DNA from: Mucilaginibacter_A sp964251965
GTDB taxonomy: Bacteria > Bacteroidota > Bacteroidia > Sphingobacteriales > Sphingobacteriaceae
Assembly (NCBI GenBank): GCA_964251965.1
Contig: CAXULQ010000013.1
Span: 1-64,000, forward strand
Length of the DNA stretch: 64,000 bases
Reading direction: 5' to 3'
Numbering within the stretch: the first letter of the stretch is position 1; each line of letters opens with the position of its first letter. The notes below the pieces were generated by a model that worked only from the letters and a program-made list of their open reading frames with translations, made no database searches and was not told the DNA's origin. Made by a program: the position numbers and the translations under genes. Positions 60,436 through 64,000 of the stretch are shown here, piece after piece.

Positions 60436-62301
60436 ATGATGTTTAAAAAATACGATGTAATTGTTGTTGGCGGTGGCCATGCAGGATGTGAAGCAGCAGC
60501 GGCGGCAGGAAATCTTGGTTCATCAGTTTTGCTGATAACAATGAATATGGGCACAATTGCCCAAATGAGTTGCAACCCGGCAATGGGCGGCGTGGCAAAA
60601 GGGCAAATTGTACGCGAAATCGATGCTATGGGTGGCGGTTCCGGAATTATTACCGATAAAACCACTATTCAGTTTAGAATGCTTAACCGATCAAAGGGAC
60701 CAGCAATGTGGAGCCCGAGAGCACAAGTTGACCGAATGCGATTTGCAGAAGAATGGCGGTTAATGCTTGAAAAAAATCCAAATGTAGATTTTTGGCAGGA
60801 TACCGTAAATAACATCATCGTTAAAGATGGAAAAGTTTCTGGTGTTAAAACTTCTTTAGGAATTGAGATAGAGTCGGATGCCGTGATTTTAACTAACGGA
60901 ACTTTTTTAAACGGTTTGATCCATATTGGTGAGAAAAAATTTGGCGGGGGAAGAACAGCAGAAAAAGCATCACATGGGATTACAGAGCAATTAATAGAAT
61001 TAGGCTTTGAAGCTGGAAGAATGAAAACAGGAACTCCTCCACGAGTTGATGGGCGTAGCTTAGACTACTCTAAAATGGAAGAGCAATGGGGAGATGATGA
61101 AAGAGGAGAATTTTCGTACACCAAAATTAAAAAACCAATAGAACAAAGTTGCTGCTGGATTACTTATACAAATTTCAATGTCCACGAAACTTTAAAAGAA
61201 GGTTTTGAAAAATCTCCTATGTTTAGTGGCAGGATTAAAGGTTTGGGTCCAAGATATTGTCCTTCAATAGAAGATAAAATCAATCGTTTTGCAGAGCGTG
61301 ACCGCCACCAAATATTTGTAGAGCCAGAAGGCTGGAATACAGTAGAAATTTATGTTAACGGATTTTCCACTTCCTTACCGGAAGATGTTCAATACAAAGC
61401 TCTACTACAAATTCCCGGATTTGAAAAGGTCAAAATGTTTAGGCCAGGTTATGCTATTGAATACGATTTCTTTCCTCCAACTCAGCTTAAATTAACATTA
61501 GAAACTAAATTAATTAGCAATCTGTTTTTTGCCGGGCAAATAAACGGAACAACTGGCTACGAAGAAGCAGCTTGTCAAGGTTTTATTGCAGGGATTAATG
61601 CGCATCGAAACGTAACGGGAAAACCGGCGTTAATCATGAAAAGATCAGAATCTTATATTGGTGTTTTAATTGATGATTTAGTAACCAAAGGAACTGAAGA
61701 GCCTTACCGCATGTTTACCTCAAGGGCAGAACATCGTTTGTTGTTGCGGCAAGACAATGCAGATATTCGCCTCACTCCTATTGGCTACGAACTTGGATTG
61801 ATAGATGATGAAAGAATGGAATCTGTAAACCAAAAAATAAAAAATGCAGATGAAATTGTAAAATTTGTAAAATTAAATTCCATCAAACCTGAAGAAGTAA
61901 ACGGTCTGTTGGAAAAAGCGGAAACAAGCAGCATCAACCAAAACGTGAAATTATCTGCTATACTTGGCAGGCCGCAAATTAATTTTAATACGCTAAAAGA
62001 AGCAAGTACTTTGCTGAACAATTTTCTTGTTGGCTTTGATCAGGAAACTATTGAACAAGCCGAAATCAAAATCAAATACGAATCCTATTTTGAAAAAGAA
62101 TTGGAGATTGTAAACAAAATGAAAAAGATGGAGGATAAAGAGATCAATCCTTCGTTTAATTATAATGATGTTTTTTCTATATCAAAAGAAGCAAGAGAAA
62201 AGTTAATTAAAATTAAACCAAGAACGTTGGGACAAGCTTCCAGGATTTCTGGCGTTTCTCCTTCTGATGTTTCCGTATTGATGGTTCACATTAGCCGATA
62301 A
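60436..62301 (+). CDS. mnmG: tRNA U34 carboxymethylaminomethyl-modification enzyme
   Basis: 621 residues, the standard MnmG (GidA) length. FAD-binding DVIVVGGGHAGCEAAAAAGNLG, MSCNPAMGGVAKGQIVREIDAMGG, and AGRMKTGTPPRVDG and GPRYCPSIEDKINRF are all classical; the C-terminal helical domain ends with LGQASRISGVSPSDVSVLM. With MnmE it modifies the wobble uridine of several tRNAs. Two adjacent ATGs offer starts. Its position next to parS suggests the replication origin is not far. Confidence 0.97.
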   Translation: MMFKKYDVIVVGGGHAGCEAAAAAGNLGSSVLLITMNMGTIAQMSCNPAMGGVAKGQIVREIDAMGGGSGIITDKTTIQFRMLNRSKGPAMWSPRAQVDRMRFAEEWRLMLEKNPNVDFWQDTVNNIIVKDGKVSGVKTSLGIEIESDAVILTNGTFLNGLIHIGEKKFGGGRTAEKASHGITEQLIELGFEAGRMKTGTPPRVDGRSLDYSKMEEQWGDDERGEFSYTKIKKPIEQSCCWITYTNFNVHETLKEGFEKSPMFSGRIKGLGPRYCPSIEDKINRFAERDRHQIFVEPEGWNTVEIYVNGFSTSLPEDVQYKALLQIPGFEKVKMFRPGYAIEYDFFPPTQLKLTLETKLISNLFFAGQINGTTGYEEAACQGFIAGINAHRNVTGKPALIMKRSESYIGVLIDDLVTKGTEEPYRMFTSRAEHRLLLRQDNADIRLTPIGYELGLIDDERMESVNQKIKNADEIVKFVKLNSIKPEEVNGLLEKAETSSINQNVKLSAILGRPQINFNTLKEASTLLNNFLVGFDQETIEQAEIKIKYESYFEKELEIVNKMKKMEDKEINPSFNYNDVFSISKEAREKLIKIKPRTLGQASRISGVSPSDVSVLMVHISR

Positions 62302-62313
62302 TAAAAAAAGTAT

Positions 62314-62327
62314 GGTAAAAACAGCAT
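62314..62327 (+). repeat. AACAG-variant motif downstream of mnmG
   Basis: GGTAAAAACAGCAT, 13 bp after the mnmG stop; a degenerate ATAAAAAAAGTAT precedes it. Confidence 0.75.
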
Positions 62328-62422
62328 TTTTATCAAATGAAATAAAGTTGTTATAAAAGAATATCTATTTGATTTAATGATAATCTTCGTTCAAAAAAAA
62401 TATTTGATTTTAACGCATATAA

Positions 62423-64000
62423 ATGGCCTTTAAAAAGATTTCGGTTTTTCACCTTTTACAAATTGCTGTTTTTACAATATTTATTACTGTTTATGGTTGT
62501 GCAAGCATCCAAAAACCACAAGGCGGGCCAAGGGACAAAACTCCACCTAAATTATTAAAAGCTACACCTGCGGATAAAACAATAAAATTTGACGCAAAAG
62601 AAATCCGGTTAGATTTTGACGAATATTTTAAACTGAATAACCAATACCAGGAAATCAGCGTTTCGCCGGCACAGGAAAAACCACCGGAATATCATATCAA
62701 ACAAAGAAGTTTAGTTATCGACCTAAAAGATTCGTTGCATAAAAACACAACTTATGTAATCAACTTCGGGAAAGCAATTGGAGACGTAAATGAAAATAAC
62801 ATCCTCAAAAATTTTACTTATGTTTTTACAACTGGAAACGAAATCGATTCGTTAACAATTGCCGGCAAAGTAATTAATTCTGAAACGCAAGAACCCGAAA
62901 AAGAAGCCACCGTTTTTATCTTTACCAGTAAACAGGATTCTGCCCTATTCGGCAAGAAAAAACCGGCTTATTACAGCACAACCGATACTGCGGGCAATTT
63001 TAAAATTAGCAACCTCCACGCTAACACTTACAGAATTTATGCCTTAAAAGAAGCAAGCCCCAATAAAATTTACGATAACGACCAGGAATTAATTGCCCTG
63101 CTACCGAGAGATATTCGTTTGAAAAAAGATACATCAGGAATACAATTGGTATTGTTCAAACAAATCCCTCCGAAGTTTAGGGTGATAGACCGAAAAATAA
63201 ACCCTGATGGAACCTTGTTTTACACTTTTAATAAAGGCGTCGCTAACCCTTCTTTACGCATTTTACAACCCGCTGCATTAAATAATTCAAAGCTTGTAGA
63301 GTTTAGCAAAAACGCCGACACTGCAAAATTGTATTTGAGAAATGTTGATTTTGATTCTATTAAAGTAGCTGTTTTATCTGCCGATAAAGCTTTAGATACG
63401 ATTACTTTAAGAAGAGGGAGAAAGGAGACTTATAAAAGGAATCTGGGGATCAGTAATAACTCAAGCGGTAACGCGTTAAAACCTAAAACAGATTTGCAGT
63501 TATCAGCAAGCTTTCCGATAGAATCAACTAACGAAGCACAAATTGTTTTGAATGAAGATTCTGTGCCGAAATATGGTTTCAGCTTAGAAAAAGATACTTC
63601 CAGTTTAAGAAGATACACTTTAAAATATCCGTGGAAACCTGGAAAACATTATGACGTGCTACTAAATGAAGGCACTTTTATAGACATTTTTGGAAATAAA
63701 AATAAAAAATCTACTTTTTCATTTCAATTGGATAAAGAGGAAAATTATAGCACGATGATATTCAATGTCACTTTACCTGATACTTCGAAAGCTTATATCT
63801 TTGAACTCCTAAATTCGGATAAAAAGGTTATTAAAAGTATCTCGATCAACCGAAATCAAAAGCTAAATTTTATAAGTTATTCCATCGGCAAATATCGCGC
63901 ACGGGTAATTTACGACCTTAATAGAAATGGCAAATGGGATACCGGTAATGTGAAAAACAGAACCCTGCCAGAACCAATTTGGTATTATAATAAAGAATTT
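62423..64000 (+). CDS. Ig-like domain lipoprotein (partial, runs off the window)
   Basis: About 526 residues are visible and the frame is still open at the edge. A lipoprotein signal (LQIAVFTIFITVYGC) is followed by ASIQKPQGGPRDKTPPKLLKATP, the start of an SbsA-type Ig-like domain (Big_5), with RSLVIDLKDSLHKNTTYVINFG and FTTGNE ending that domain near residue 145. A carboxypeptidase-like beta domain (about 150-215; IAGKVINSETQEPE, GNFKISNLHANTYRIYALKE) follows. Such large surface lipoproteins are common in Bacteroidota and their functions are unknown. Start chosen as the first ATG before the signal. Confidence 0.82.
   Translation, partial: MAFKKISVFHLLQIAVFTIFITVYGCASIQKPQGGPRDKTPPKLLKATPADKTIKFDAKEIRLDFDEYFKLNNQYQEISVSPAQEKPPEYHIKQRSLVIDLKDSLHKNTTYVINFGKAIGDVNENNILKNFTYVFTTGNEIDSLTIAGKVINSETQEPEKEATVFIFTSKQDSALFGKKKPAYYSTTDTAGNFKISNLHANTYRIYALKEASPNKIYDNDQELIALLPRDIRLKKDTSGIQLVLFKQIPPKFRVIDRKINPDGTLFYTFNKGVANPSLRILQPAALNNSKLVEFSKNADTAKLYLRNVDFDSIKVAVLSADKALDTITLRRGRKETYKRNLGISNNSSGNALKPKTDLQLSASFPIESTNEAQIVLNEDSVPKYGFSLEKDTSSLRRYTLKYPWKPGKHYDVLLNEGTFIDIFGNKNKKSTFSFQLDKEENYSTMIFNVTLPDTSKAYIFELLNSDKKVIKSISINRNQKLNFISYSIGKYRARVIYDLNRNGKWDTGNVKNRTLPEPIWYYNKEF

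Noticed and set aside
1..64000. CRISPR arrays, tRNA/rRNA genes, insertion sequences, integrases
   Set aside because: None recognised by eye on either strand; a dedicated tRNA and IS scan would be needed to be certain.

Overview
The window looks like chromosomal DNA of a Bacteroidota member, most likely Sphingobacteriaceae (Pedobacter/Mucilaginibacter-like). The evidence is an OMP beta-barrel-3 type TonB receptor, DUF3127 and DUF3347 proteins, a three-subunit SdhCAB of the cytochrome b558 type, TAnnTTTG promoter elements with little Shine-Dalgarno, and moderate GC. No rRNA, tRNA, CRISPR array, prophage or recognisable insertion sequence was found by eye.

Layout. 0-14 kb: a truncated phytase-like lipoprotein, a YhcG-type nuclease plus an AlkA-like glycosylase, a divergent cyanophycin locus (synthetase / cyanophycinase + isoaspartyl peptidase), small secreted proteins, a serine hydrolase, ornithine aminotransferase and a VapBC-like pair. 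14-24.7 kb: an rlmL-like methyltransferase and its duplicated 3' end around an SGNH hydrolase, a DUF3127 protein with an SSB-like tail, a two-component system, pyruvate dehydrogenase E1 beta, a GH3 enzyme, and a six-hairpin glycosidase-like gene flanked by a duplicated 3' end of the AddB-like nuclease. 24.8-31.7 kb: AddB/AddA-like recombination helicase-nuclease. 31.7-39.3 kb: an apparent operon for ergothioneine (DUF427, flavin disulfide reductase, EgtV and EgtU transporter, EgtB, EgtD) followed by a Tat-dependent oxidoreductase. 39.4-51.4 kb: TonB receptor, YtxH protein, DsbD-like protein, succinate dehydrogenase, PdeM and HtrA. 51.5-64 kb: DapF, SNF2 helicase, MlaDFE lipid transport, an ABC-F factor, a near-perfect parS site and mnmG. 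The parS/mnmG pairing suggests the right end lies in the origin-proximal part of the chromosome. The last gene (Ig-like lipoprotein) runs off the edge.

The strongest unexplained signal is a short dispersed motif, core TAAAAGAAGYAT (often GATAAAAGAAGCAT). I counted 37 exact copies on both strands (20 forward, 17 reverse), 25 of them between genes and 12 inside genes, some as perfect inverted pairs. A sister form, TAAAAACAGYAT, occurs 8 more times. Density, strand balance, intergenic bias and inverted pairs resemble DNA uptake sequences of Neisseria and Pasteurellaceae, which to my knowledge are not established in Bacteroidota. Second, two unrelated genes (rlmL-like, addB-like) each carry a cargo gene just downstream followed by a diverged copy of the host gene's last 141 bp, beside the motif. 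This looks like imported DNA that replaced the gene's 3' end. Third, the EgtU-like transporter appears to have a circularly permuted binding domain and sits in one operon with ergothioneine synthesis and a disulfide reductase.
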